Source of the DNA: Winogradskyella forsetii
Lineage (GTDB): Bacteria; Bacteroidota; Bacteroidia; Flavobacteriales; Flavobacteriaceae
Direction: 5' to 3'
DNA: 64,000 bases
Assembly (NCBI RefSeq): GCF_013394595.1
Contig: NZ_CP053348.1
Location: 2,754,001 to 2,818,000, forward strand
Below the pieces are notes generated by a model, which did no database searches, was not told where the DNA came from, and saw only the letters and a program-made list of their open reading frames with translations. Shown in pieces: positions 52,500 through 60,725 of this stretch. The stretch's first letter is position 1, and each line of letters begins with the position of its first letter. Position numbers and translations under genes: made by a program.

Positions 52500-55355
52500 T
52501 TATCTACTCAAATACATTTTTCTTCTCGCATACAAATCGTAAAACTGATCGTCCTTTAAACTATCGATAAATAAAATACTTTCCCCAGTACTTTTCATTT
52601 CTGGTCCTAATTGTTTATTTACATTAGGGAACTTGTTAAATGAAAATACCGGTTGTTTTATCGCATAACCTTCTAACTGAGGATTAAAGTCAAAATCAGT
52701 CACTTTTTTATCGCCCAACATCACTTTGGTTGCATAGTTTACATAAGGTTCTTTATAGGCTTTTGCTATAAATGGAACGGTTCGGGATGCTCTTGGATTG
52801 GCTTCAATGATATAAACAATATCATCTTTTATAGCAAACTGTATATTTATTAAACCAACGGTATCTAAAGCTCTAGCGATTGTATGGGTGTGGTCTATGA
52901 TTTGCTGCATTACTAAATCACCTAAGTTAAAAGCAGGTAACGTCGCGTTACTATCACCTGAGTGAATACCACATGGCTCAATATGCTCCATAATCCCAAT
53001 GATATAAACATTTCCATCTGCATCACAAATCGCATCAGCTTCGGCTTCAATGGCACCATCTAAATAATGATCCAATAACAATTTATTGCCAGGAATGGAT
53101 TTCAATAAATCAATAACATGAGATTCCAGCTCTTGCTTATTAATTACGATTTTCATCCCTTGACCACCTAACACATACGAAGGTCGTACTAAGATTGGAA
53201 AGTCCAAAACGTCCGCAATCGCTAAAGCTTCATCCGCAGATTCTGCTACATCGAATTCTGGATAAGGAATATTATTTTCTTTCAATATGTTTGAAAAACT
53301 TCCTCTATCCTCAGCTAAATCGAGGGATTTGAAGCTGGTTCCCATAATCTTAACGCCCCATTTTTCTAATTTTTCGGCCAATTTTAAAGCCGTCTGCCCT
53401 CCTAATTGAACGATGACACCTTCTGGTTTTTCATGTTGAATAATATCATAGATATGTTCCCAGAACACAGGTTCAAAATAAAGTTTGTCTGCAATGTCAA
53501 AATCGGTAGAAACGGTTTCAGGATTACAGTTAATCATGATGGTTTCGTATCCACATTCGGCTGCAGCTAAAACGCCGTGCACACAGCAATAATCAAATTC
53601 AATACCTTGACCAATTCGGTTTGGCCCAGAGCCTAGAACGATAATTTTCTTCTTATCGGTTACGACACTTTCATTATGTACATACCGTTTTCCGTCTGGC
53701 GTCTCAACTTCACTTTCAAAGGTTGAATAATAATATGGTGTTTGTGCTTTAAACTCTGCAGCGCACGTATCTACTAACTTAAAAACACGGTTAATATTAA
53801 GTTCCATTCGTTTATTGCGAACCTCACTTTCCAAACAACGCAGCATGTGCGCGATTTGCCGATCTCCATACCCTTTTTGTTTTGCTTCAAGTAATAATTC
53901 GCGCTCAATAGTATCAATCGAATATGTAGAAATTTCTTTTTCAAGTTGAAATAATTCCTCATACTGTCTTAAATACCACATGTCAATTTTTGTAATCTCG
54001 TGAATTCGGCTCAACGGTATTCCCATTGCAACAGCATCATATATTACAAATACGCGGTCCCAACTTGCGTGGGTCAATTTCTCAATTACGGTGTCATAAT
54101 CTTTATAACCTTTACCGTCGGCACCAAGTCCATTACGCTTAATTTCTAGTGACTGTGTGGCTTTATGCAAGGCTTCTTGAAACGAACGACCAATGGCCAT
54201 CACTTCACCAACAGCTTTCATTTGAAGGCCCAATGTTCTGTCAGAGCCTTCGAATTTATCGAAATTCCAACGTGGAATCTTAACTACTACGTAATCCAAG
54301 GTTGGTTCGAATAATGCCGAAGTAGATTTTGTGATCTGGTTATTTAATTCATCTAAGGTATAACCCAACGCTAATTTCGCTGCTATCTTCGCAATAGGAT
54401 AACCTGTCGCTTTACTTGCCAAAGCAGAAGAACGGGACACACGAGGGTTGATTTCAATAGCTATAATATCTTCCTCTTCATCTGGACTCACTGCGAACTG
54501 AACATTACAACCACCTGCAAAATCACCGATACTGCGCATCATATGAATGGCCATATCCCGCATTTTTTGCTGCGTTTTATCAGATAAAGTCATAGCTGGT
54601 GCTACAGTTATGGAATCACCCGTATGAATTCCCATCGGATCCATATTCTCAATGGTACAGATGATTACAACATTGTCGTTTTTATCTCTTAATAATTCTA
54701 GTTCGTATTCTTTCCATCCTAATAATGCTTTATCAATCATTACCTCGTGGATAGGGGAAATTTCCAATCCTCGTGTTAAGGATTCATCAAATTCTTCTTC
54801 ATTATATACAATAGCCGCTCCTGCTCCACCTAAAGTAAAGGATGCCCTGATACATAAAGGAAAGCCGAATTCTTGAGCTATTTCCTTTCCTCTTAAAAAT
54901 GAGGTTGCCGTTGCTTGAGGTGCCATACCAACACCTATTTTTAGCATCAACTCCCTAAATTTTTCTCTATCCTCAGTGATATTTATTGCATCAATATCAA
55001 CACCGATGATATCCACACCAAAATCTTCCCAAATGCCTTTCTCATCAGCTTCGATACAAAGATTCAAGGCTGTTTGTCCTCCCATTGTTGGTAGAACCGC
55101 ATCAATTTGAGGATGCTCTTTTAAAATCTGAATTAACGATTTAGTTGTCAATGGCAGCAAATACACATGATCTGCCATTTGTGGATCCGTCATTATGGTT
55201 GCAGGATTGGAATTGATTAAAATAGTTTCAATTCCATCTTCCCGTAAAGATCGTAAAGCTTGAGATCCTGAGTAATCAAATTCACAGGCCTGCCCAATAA
55301 CGATAGGCCCTGAACCGATTAGCAAAATAGACTTTAAGTTTTTATTTTTTGGCAT
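52500..55355 (-). CDS. carB: Carbamoyl-phosphate synthase large subunit lacking the MGS domain
   Basis: 951 residues against about 1070 in E. coli. Two ATP-grasp halves are seen (LLIGSGPIVIGQACEFDYSGSQALRSL and ILVRPSYVLGGQGM; the second half begins IVLGSGPNRIGQGIEFDYCCVH), with the oligomerisation region between them. The sequence stops after GPEMKSTGESILFIDSL, where other bacteria continue into the MGS allosteric domain that binds UMP and ornithine. The enzyme makes carbamoyl phosphate for pyrimidine and arginine synthesis. carA is not in the window. Confidence 0.95.
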   Translation of the reverse strand: MPKNKNLKSILLIGSGPIVIGQACEFDYSGSQALRSLREDGIETILINSNPATIMTDPQMADHVYLLPLTTKSLIQILKEHPQIDAVLPTMGGQTALNLCIEADEKGIWEDFGVDIIGVDIDAINITEDREKFRELMLKIGVGMAPQATATSFLRGKEIAQEFGFPLCIRASFTLGGAGAAIVYNEEEFDESLTRGLEISPIHEVMIDKALLGWKEYELELLRDKNDNVVIICTIENMDPMGIHTGDSITVAPAMTLSDKTQQKMRDMAIHMMRSIGDFAGGCNVQFAVSPDEEEDIIAIEINPRVSRSSALASKATGYPIAKIAAKLALGYTLDELNNQITKSTSALFEPTLDYVVVKIPRWNFDKFEGSDRTLGLQMKAVGEVMAIGRSFQEALHKATQSLEIKRNGLGADGKGYKDYDTVIEKLTHASWDRVFVIYDAVAMGIPLSRIHEITKIDMWYLRQYEELFQLEKEISTYSIDTIERELLLEAKQKGYGDRQIAHMLRCLESEVRNKRMELNINRVFKLVDTCAAEFKAQTPYYYSTFESEVETPDGKRYVHNESVVTDKKKIIVLGSGPNRIGQGIEFDYCCVHGVLAAAECGYETIMINCNPETVSTDFDIADKLYFEPVFWEHIYDIIQHEKPEGVIVQLGGQTALKLAEKLEKWGVKIMGTSFKSLDLAEDRGSFSNILKENNIPYPEFDVAESADEALAIADVLDFPILVRPSYVLGGQGMKIVINKQELESHVIDLLKSIPGNKLLLDHYLDGAIEAEADAICDADGNVYIIGIMEHIEPCGIHSGDSNATLPAFNLGDLVMQQIIDHTHTIARALDTVGLINIQFAIKDDIVYIIEANPRASRTVPFIAKAYKEPYVNYATKVMLGDKKVTDFDFNPQLEGYAIKQPVFSFNKFPNVNKQLGPEMKSTGESILFIDSLKDDQFYDLYARRKMYLSR

Positions 55356-55406
55356 GAGTCGTTCTATTTAGTATTATGCGATTTTATTTTTATTGATTTG
55401 GCTGTG

Positions 55407-55414
55407 CAAAAATA
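55407..55414 (-). promoter_or_regulatory. Candidate -7 promoter box of carB
   Basis: TATTTTTG on the minus strand, 52 bases before the carB ATG, just after the rpmH terminator; a TTG lies 15 bases further upstream. Confidence 0.45.
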
Positions 55415-55430
55415 AGTAACAATAGGATAC

Positions 55431-55461
55431 AAAAAAAGGCGTTACACCTAAGTAACGCCCT
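55431..55461 (-). terminator. Terminator of rpmH
   Basis: Stem GGCGTTAC (55438-55445) with GTAACGCC (55452-55459), followed on the minus strand by seven or more T. Confidence 0.9.
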
Positions 55462-55485
55462 TAATATATTAACAATTGTTAATCA

Positions 55486-55647
55486 TTATTTTTTATGTCT
55501 TGATTCCGTTGAAACTGACAATTTTTTCCTTCCTTTAGCTCTTCTACGTGCTAAAACTTTTCTTCCGTTAACAGAAGCCATTCTTTCTCTGAAACCGTGT
55601 TTGTTTCTTCTCTTTCTTTTTGACGGTTGAAACGTTCTTTTTGGCAT
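55486..55647 (-). CDS. rpmH: 50S ribosomal protein L34
   Basis: 53 residues: [20 protein letters not shown], then [20 protein letters not shown], an unmistakable L34. It is a small basic protein of the large ribosomal subunit. It has its own promoter box (55711-55718) and terminator. No dnaA/rnpA neighbours, so the usual rpmH-rnpA-oriC arrangement is absent here. Confidence 0.98.
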   Translation of the reverse strand: MPKRTFQPSKRKRRNKHGFRERMASVNGRKVLARRRAKGRKKLSVSTESRHKK

Positions 55648-55710
55648 GTCTTATATTTTTAAAAACTAATATTCTTTTTAATGGGTTTAGAGCTATCTCA
55701 AAACTGCGTG

Positions 55711-55718
55711 CAAATATA
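55711..55718 (-). promoter_or_regulatory. Candidate -7 promoter box of rpmH
   Basis: TATATTTG on the minus strand, 64 bases before the rpmH ATG. Confidence 0.5.
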
Positions 55719-55774
55719 CAACAAGTTTTTACTTTAGCAAATAGCAAAAAGAAAAAAATTATAATTGTTTTTAT

Positions 55775-55782
55775 TACCTTTG
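55775..55782 (+). promoter_or_regulatory. Candidate -7 promoter box
   Basis: TACCTTTG, 25 bases before the start of the membrane/TPR protein gene; the same octamer precedes the helicase gene at 26023. Confidence 0.5.
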
Positions 55783-55806
55783 CGCTCTGCAAAAATACAC
55801 AGAAAT

Positions 55807-56385
55807 ATGTTTCATAAAAATATAAAATTAGTCATTGCTGCTTTAATTATTGGTTTTGGTATCTATCAATTCACAGAAGGTTATATTGGTAACGGCATTA
55901 TGTATATCCTACTTTCTACCATTTTTATTTTCCTTTATTTTAAAAATGAGTTTATCTTATTGGCTTTTTTAAGATTAAGAAAGCAAGATTTCGAAGGTGC
56001 TAAAAAATGGCTTGATAAAATAAAGAATCCTGAAGGTGCTTTGGTAAAAAAACAGCAAGGGTATTTGAATTACCTCAATGGTATTATGGTCTCCCAAACC
56101 AATATGAATGAAGCTGAGGGTTACTTTAAAAAAGCGATTAATTTAGGATTATCAATGGATCATGATTTGGCCATGGCAAAATTAAATTTAGCAGGCATCG
56201 CATTCTCTAAGCGACGAAAGCCTGAAGCCATGAAATTATTAGCTGAAGCTGAAAAACTGGACAAAAGAGACATGCTTAAAGATCAGATAAAAATGATGAA
56301 GCAACAGATGAAAAAAGCTGTAATTCCTAAACAACAGTATGGACAGCCAACTTCGGCGCGACAGAATCGTAGAAGTAGACGATAA
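55807..56385 (+). CDS. Membrane protein with TPR-like helices
   Basis: 192 residues from the ATG at 55807; the frame is open to 55765, but that region is the promoter. Two N-terminal membrane helices (IKLVIAALIIGFGIYQFTEGYI and IMYILLSTIFIFLYF) precede a TPR-like helical domain (about 65-155: EGALVKKQQGYLNYLNGIMVSQTN, AKLNLAGIAFSKRRKPEAMKLLAEAEKL) and a basic tail. Probably a scaffold at the inner membrane. Its stop codon is directly adjacent to that of the convergent cls gene. Confidence 0.75.
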   Translation: MFHKNIKLVIAALIIGFGIYQFTEGYIGNGIMYILLSTIFIFLYFKNEFILLAFLRLRKQDFEGAKKWLDKIKNPEGALVKKQQGYLNYLNGIMVSQTNMNEAEGYFKKAINLGLSMDHDLAMAKLNLAGIAFSKRRKPEAMKLLAEAEKLDKRDMLKDQIKMMKQQMKKAVIPKQQYGQPTSARQNRRSRR

Positions 56386-57834
56386 TTAGAGTAATGGCGC
56401 CATTAGACGTGCAACGGCTTCAATAAATTTCGTGCGTTTAGAACGGTTTTGCCAAGATTCTAAATCTAACTGTTCGCAATCTTTTAAGTCATCATTAAAA
56501 AACCCTGTGAGTTGACCGCTAATTTCTTTATCGTAGATTAAAGCGTTCACTTCAAAATTAATATTGAAACTTCTATAATCCATATTGGTCGTTCCCACTG
56601 TGCTAAAAACTCCATCGACCACCATAGTTTTAGCATGAATAAATCCTTTTGTATAATGATATACCTCAACGCCTGCTTCTAATAACATTTCCAAATATGA
56701 ATTGGTTGCATATTCCGCAATCCAAGAATCTGACTTTTTTGGGACTATAATTTTAACATCCTTGTTACTTCTGGCGATGACTTGAAGCGCTGTTATAATC
56801 TCACTATTAGGTATAAAATAAGGTGTTGTAATATACACATGATCATCTGCATTGGTAATGGCTACAAATATGGCTTCCATTATATTAGACCAATCAGTAT
56901 CTGGGCCGCTTGCCGCAATCTGAACTGGAATGTTTTCTTTACAATTATGTTCAGGAAAATATGTTTTTGTTATTTCTAATTCTGAGCCACTCACAAAATC
57001 CCAAGATGTAAAAAATAAAATCTGCAGCGGTTTTACAGCTTCACCAACGATACGAATGTGTGTATCTCTCCAATATCTATCATTATTTGCATTGACATAG
57101 TCGTCTGAAACGTTAACACCTCCAACATAGCCAATTTTCCCATCAATAACCACGATTTTTCGATGGTCGCGATAATTCATTTTACCTGTTGAATTTGAAA
57201 ACCAAACAGGCATAAAGGGATACATTTCTATGCCACAATCTTTTAATTGGCGTTTCATTTTAGAAGATATTGAACTCCCTACATCATCAATTACAATTCT
57301 AATCTCTAAACCCTCTTTTGCTTTTTTACACAATAGGTTAAGTAATTCTGTCCCAATTTTATCATCATTAATTATAAAATACTCAAGATGAATGTGATTT
57401 TTTGCTTCCTCTATATCTTTAAAAAGCATTTTAAACTTTGCGTCACCATTTTTAATGAGTTTCACATCGTTATTAATAGTCAGTTTCGATTTTTCATTAT
57501 TATAAAGTAAAGGAATGAGTTTTGATTTTTCTTCAAGAAGATCATCAATTTCTTCAATCTTTTTGGTGTTGAGTTCTAACTGATCTTGAATTTTTTTTAC
57601 CCTAGATTGATTTAAAACATTTTTCCTGCTAAATAGTTTTGTCTTTCTATATTCTTGACCAAAAAGATAGTAAAAGATTAAGCCCAAGAATGGCAAAGCC
57701 AACATCCCAATAATGTAACTTAAAGTCTTAGTAGGGTGTAATTTTTTATGCAAAATTGTGACAACCGCAGACAATGCGATCGTATAATTGAGCACAAATA
57801 AAATTTGCCAGATATGGTTTCTAACAAATTCCAA
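56386..57834 (-). CDS. cls: Cardiolipin synthase
   Basis: 482 residues, usual length. Two N-terminal membrane helices, then two phospholipase D domains, each with an HKD motif: HRKIVVIDG in the first and HAKTMVVDG in the second. It joins two phosphatidylglycerol molecules to cardiolipin and glycerol. The gene begins 3 bases after the lytic transglycosylase gene ends, so the two are probably in one transcript. Confidence 0.94.
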   Translation of the reverse strand: MEFVRNHIWQILFVLNYTIALSAVVTILHKKLHPTKTLSYIIGMLALPFLGLIFYYLFGQEYRKTKLFSRKNVLNQSRVKKIQDQLELNTKKIEEIDDLLEEKSKLIPLLYNNEKSKLTINNDVKLIKNGDAKFKMLFKDIEEAKNHIHLEYFIINDDKIGTELLNLLCKKAKEGLEIRIVIDDVGSSISSKMKRQLKDCGIEMYPFMPVWFSNSTGKMNYRDHRKIVVIDGKIGYVGGVNVSDDYVNANNDRYWRDTHIRIVGEAVKPLQILFFTSWDFVSGSELEITKTYFPEHNCKENIPVQIAASGPDTDWSNIMEAIFVAITNADDHVYITTPYFIPNSEIITALQVIARSNKDVKIIVPKKSDSWIAEYATNSYLEMLLEAGVEVYHYTKGFIHAKTMVVDGVFSTVGTTNMDYRSFNINFEVNALIYDKEISGQLTGFFNDDLKDCEQLDLESWQNRSKRTKFIEAVARLMAPLL

Positions 57835-57837
57835 ATA

Positions 57838-58791
57838 TTAAGGGGCAGAACTGTAATATCCTTTTTCAGGAATATCAATTACATACGTTTTACGAGTTTT
57901 ATTATTTAAATGTGGCTCTCTTAACCAAGGATTATGAAGTTTTAAAATTTTATAGTTTATTCCGAAGTGTTTTGCAAACTGTGCAAAATTAGTAACTGCT
58001 GTATCCACTTCCACTTTATGGGTTGGCACTGGTTTATACAAATGACTTTTGTTAAAGTTGAATCCATATTTACTTGGATTTGAGAGAATTTCTTTTAATG
58101 CTACAATTCTGAACACATAACGGCCAGTTTCCTCTCCTAATAACAAATCGTAATACCCAGTAACATCCTGTTCCTTCAATCGTCTGGAAACACCATAGTT
58201 GCCAGCGTTGTAAGCTGCTGCTGCTTTAGTCCATGATCCTAAACTTTCTTTTGCTTTCTTTAAATAATCACAGGCGACTTCTGTAGCTTTTTCTAAATTA
58301 TAGCGTTCATCCACATTATCATTGACCTCTAAACCATTTTCTCTTCCCGTAGCAGACATAATTTGCCAAACTCCACTTGCGCCTGCAGGCGATTTTGCCG
58401 TTTGGACTAATCCACTTTCAATTACTGCTAAATATTTAAAATCATCTGGAACTCCGTTTTTTTTCAAAATTGGTTCTATAATCGGAAAGTACTTTTGAGC
58501 ACGTTTAAACATCAACAAGCCATTTGATTGCCAATAAGTATTAACCAATAACTCTCGATCCATACGTTCGTAGATGTCTGGATTTTCGATCGGCACGGGC
58601 TCACCTGCAAAATTCAAATTTTCTGGCATTTCAAGAGCATACACATTGTAGTTATTCACCATCGGCTCTTCTTTTCCTAATAAATTATCTGAAGGTGCTT
58701 TTTCTTCTGGCGATTTTTGCATCGAGAAGATAAACAAGCCTGATATACAGATCACTCCTATTAGTGCTAAACTATTTTTTATGATTTTCAT
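57838..58791 (-). CDS. Lytic transglycosylase (MltD-like, SLT domain)
   Basis: 317 residues, N-terminal membrane anchor or signal (LALIGVICISGLFIFSM). The SLT domain (about 100-230) has the catalytic Glu in LAVIESGLVQTAKSPAGASGVWQ-type sequence, AAAAYNAGNYGV and ETGRYVFRIVALK. It cleaves peptidoglycan with formation of anhydro-muramic acid. LysM repeats found in E. coli MltD are missing; a short C-terminal domain ends it. Same strand as the cls gene, 3 bases away. Confidence 0.9.
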   Translation of the reverse strand: MKIIKNSLALIGVICISGLFIFSMQKSPEEKAPSDNLLGKEEPMVNNYNVYALEMPENLNFAGEPVPIENPDIYERMDRELLVNTYWQSNGLLMFKRAQKYFPIIEPILKKNGVPDDFKYLAVIESGLVQTAKSPAGASGVWQIMSATGRENGLEVNDNVDERYNLEKATEVACDYLKKAKESLGSWTKAAAAYNAGNYGVSRRLKEQDVTGYYDLLLGEETGRYVFRIVALKEILSNPSKYGFNFNKSHLYKPVPTHKVEVDTAVTNFAQFAKHFGINYKILKLHNPWLREPHLNNKTRKTYVIDIPEKGYYSSAP

Positions 58792-58855
58792 AATTCTATT
58801 TTTTTAATTCTTTTTCTTTTTATAAATGTAATCAATATACGGACAAGTTTCAAGT

Positions 58856-59518
58856 TCAACTTTCAATAAGTTTTGGTAAATTTTCGTTAAACCATTTGTA
58901 CTTATTAATCACCATAATGTGTGTTCCGCCTTCAACAACGATACAATTTCCTTCACAAGAATAGGGGAAAATAGCGTCATTGTCTCCATGAATATATATG
59001 GCTTCTGGGTGTGCTTCTTCTTGATCCCAACAAACCACTTGCTTTATGGCCCAATCGAGATAGGTTTTATCATTTACGGAAAGATATTTTTTGTAGAGAT
59101 CCACACGTTTTTTTATGGTTTCCCCAAAAGCATATTTAGCCAATAAATCAATATTACTTACTAATTGGGTAGGTAAAATCTTATAAGCTTTGGTTACTTT
59201 AAGTAATTTTAACCGTTTTGGTAATTCGTGATGTGATTTTACACTAGAGACCACAAACAATTTTTTAAGCTTTACATATTTACTCATTTCCTGAACCAAA
59301 ATACCACCGAACGAAACGCCTAAAAGTACCACATTATTGTGCTCAATAAATGTACACATACGTTGGGCATATGCGCTAAGCGTTTCCGTTTTATCAGGAA
59401 TTTGCCATTCCAACCAATGGATTTTGTATTTATCTTCAGGTAGTTTGATATGCTCAAATATAGAGGGATTGGCAGCCATGCCAGGCATTAAATATACATG
59501 AGTCAACTTGGGATTCAT
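58856..59518 (-). CDS. Alpha/beta hydrolase
   Basis: 220 residues, no signal. The nucleophile elbow is GVSFGG (VVLLGVSFGGILVQEM), the acid is likely in HGDNDAIFPYSCEG and the base in EGGTHIMVINKY. It begins with VYLMPGMAANPSIFEHI, the oxyanion strand. It hydrolyses an ester or thioester of unknown identity. Single gene, 64 bases upstream of the transglycosylase on the same strand. Confidence 0.88.
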   Translation of the reverse strand: MNPKLTHVYLMPGMAANPSIFEHIKLPEDKYKIHWLEWQIPDKTETLSAYAQRMCTFIEHNNVVLLGVSFGGILVQEMSKYVKLKKLFVVSSVKSHHELPKRLKLLKVTKAYKILPTQLVSNIDLLAKYAFGETIKKRVDLYKKYLSVNDKTYLDWAIKQVVCWDQEEAHPEAIYIHGDNDAIFPYSCEGNCIVVEGGTHIMVINKYKWFNENLPKLIES

Positions 59519-59680
59519 AGGTCATTAAACTTTTTAATCGGGACGTCTTAAAGATTTACAATTTAAGGTTTTAACAATAATATCCTAATTTTTTGGATGA
59601 TTTTTTGTACCTTCGCACAGCAAAACTATATAAATTATAGTATCTACCCTACCGACCGCTGAATTTAATAAAGAAAAATT

Positions 59681-59977
59681 ATGACAGAAACTGCTGAACT
59701 AATTGACAATGATTTTCTACGTCAATTTGAATTTAAGGTTGAAAACGACATGGCTATTATTGAGTATTCTTTACAGGAACGTAAGATATTCTTAACAAAG
59801 ATGATTATTCCTGACGCCTTAAGAACAGACGAATTTGAATTGGATTTTATTGATTTGGTATTCTCAAACATTAAGGAACGAAACATTAGTGTGGTACCAA
59901 CAAGCCCTGAAATCGCAAAATTTGTAAGACGAAACAGAAAGTATAAACGAATGTTGCCTGTAGGTATTCGTATATAA
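59681..59977 (+). CDS. Short GNAT-family acetyltransferase-like protein
   Basis: 98 residues, the size of the YjdJ-type mini-GNAT family. Seen: DMAIIEYSLQERKIFLTKMIIPDALR (core strands) and VPTSPEIAKFVRRNRKYKRML (C-terminal helix). The acetyl-CoA loop is not well conserved, as is usual in this subfamily. Substrate unknown. Right after its stop codon the heptamer array begins. Confidence 0.78.
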   Translation: MTETAELIDNDFLRQFEFKVENDMAIIEYSLQERKIFLTKMIIPDALRTDEFELDFIDLVFSNIKERNISVVPTSPEIAKFVRRNRKYKRMLPVGIRI

Positions 59978-59980
59978 TTT

Positions 59981-60054
59981 TAGACGTTAGACGTTAGACG
60001 TTAGACGTTAGACGTTAGACGTTAGACGTTAGACGTTAGACGTTAGACGTTAGA
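59981..60054. repeat. 7-bp tandem array GACGTTA, 10 perfect copies
   Basis: Ten perfect copies of GACGTTA (59983-60052) with partial units at both ends. It starts 5 bases after the stop codon of the mini-GNAT gene and ends 6 bases before the terminator. The longest and cleanest of the five arrays in the window. Confidence 0.97.
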
Positions 60055-60060
60055 AAAATA

Positions 60061-60097
60061 AAAAATCCGAAACTTTGAAAGCTTCGGATTTTTTTTG
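60061..60097. terminator. Bidirectional terminator
   Basis: Stem AAAAATCCGAA (60061-60071) with TTCGGATTTTT (60083-60093), followed by further T on the plus strand and by a T-tract on the minus strand. Between convergent genes. Confidence 0.9.
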
Positions 60098-60115
60098 TTT
60101 TAGAGAATGTAGGAT

Positions 60116-60661
60116 TTATATTTTAGTATAAACAAATGTAAGATCTTGAGCTACGACGGCATCAAAATTACTATCGGTAATATACAATCCTTCTTCTATG
60201 ACAAATGACATCGAATTACCGTTTAATGTACCTACTACATTATCCTCGTAAACCGTACCATCTTCTTCGTATGTTGAAGTGACTGTAATGGTATTTCCAT
60301 TTACTGAATAAGTGGCAACATCAGTACTTACTTCATTTTCACACTCTATTGTATACATATACTCTGAGGTAGATCCCACTTCCAATTCAGCATAAATATC
60401 AGCATAAGAGGTAGACATAATTGTTGCAACGTTATTATTAAAAACAATGGTTTCATTATTATAACAATTCATTTCCTCTAATAAATTAGTACTCACTGTA
60501 CCATCGTTATTTAAATCATAGGAAGTCCCTGAAACATTCCAAGCTGTGAGTTTCCAAGTACCTTCAATATTACTAGACGTGTTATCATCATCGTCACTAG
60601 AACATGAGGTTGTTACAGATAAACTGGTTAAAATAAATAAACCTAGGATAATTTTTTTCAT
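60116..60661 (-). CDS. Lipocalin-like surface lipoprotein
   Basis: 181 residues. Signal peptide ends TSC-SSDDDD, the acidic surface-export signal. The mature domain has EGTWKLTAWNVSGTSYDLNNDGT, ECENEVSTDVATYSVNGNTIT and GTLNGNSMSFVIEEG, the same plan as the lipoprotein at 34206-34724; both contain an EF-hand-like DxNxDG stretch after the first strand. The two are paralogues. Function unknown. Confidence 0.82.
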   Translation of the reverse strand: MKKIILGLFILTSLSVTTSCSSDDDDNTSSNIEGTWKLTAWNVSGTSYDLNNDGTVSTNLLEEMNCYNNETIVFNNNVATIMSTSYADIYAELEVGSTSEYMYTIECENEVSTDVATYSVNGNTITVTSTYEEDGTVYEDNVVGTLNGNSMSFVIEEGLYITDSNFDAVVAQDLTFVYTKI

Positions 60662-60725
60662 AATTAATATAATTTTTTTGAATTTAGCTGCAAATATAAC
60701 AGAAGAAACAGATTACACAATCAAA

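Noticed and set aside
59981-60054. CRISPR or attachment site
   Set aside because: Contiguous 7-bp tandem repeats without spacers, no integrase nearby.
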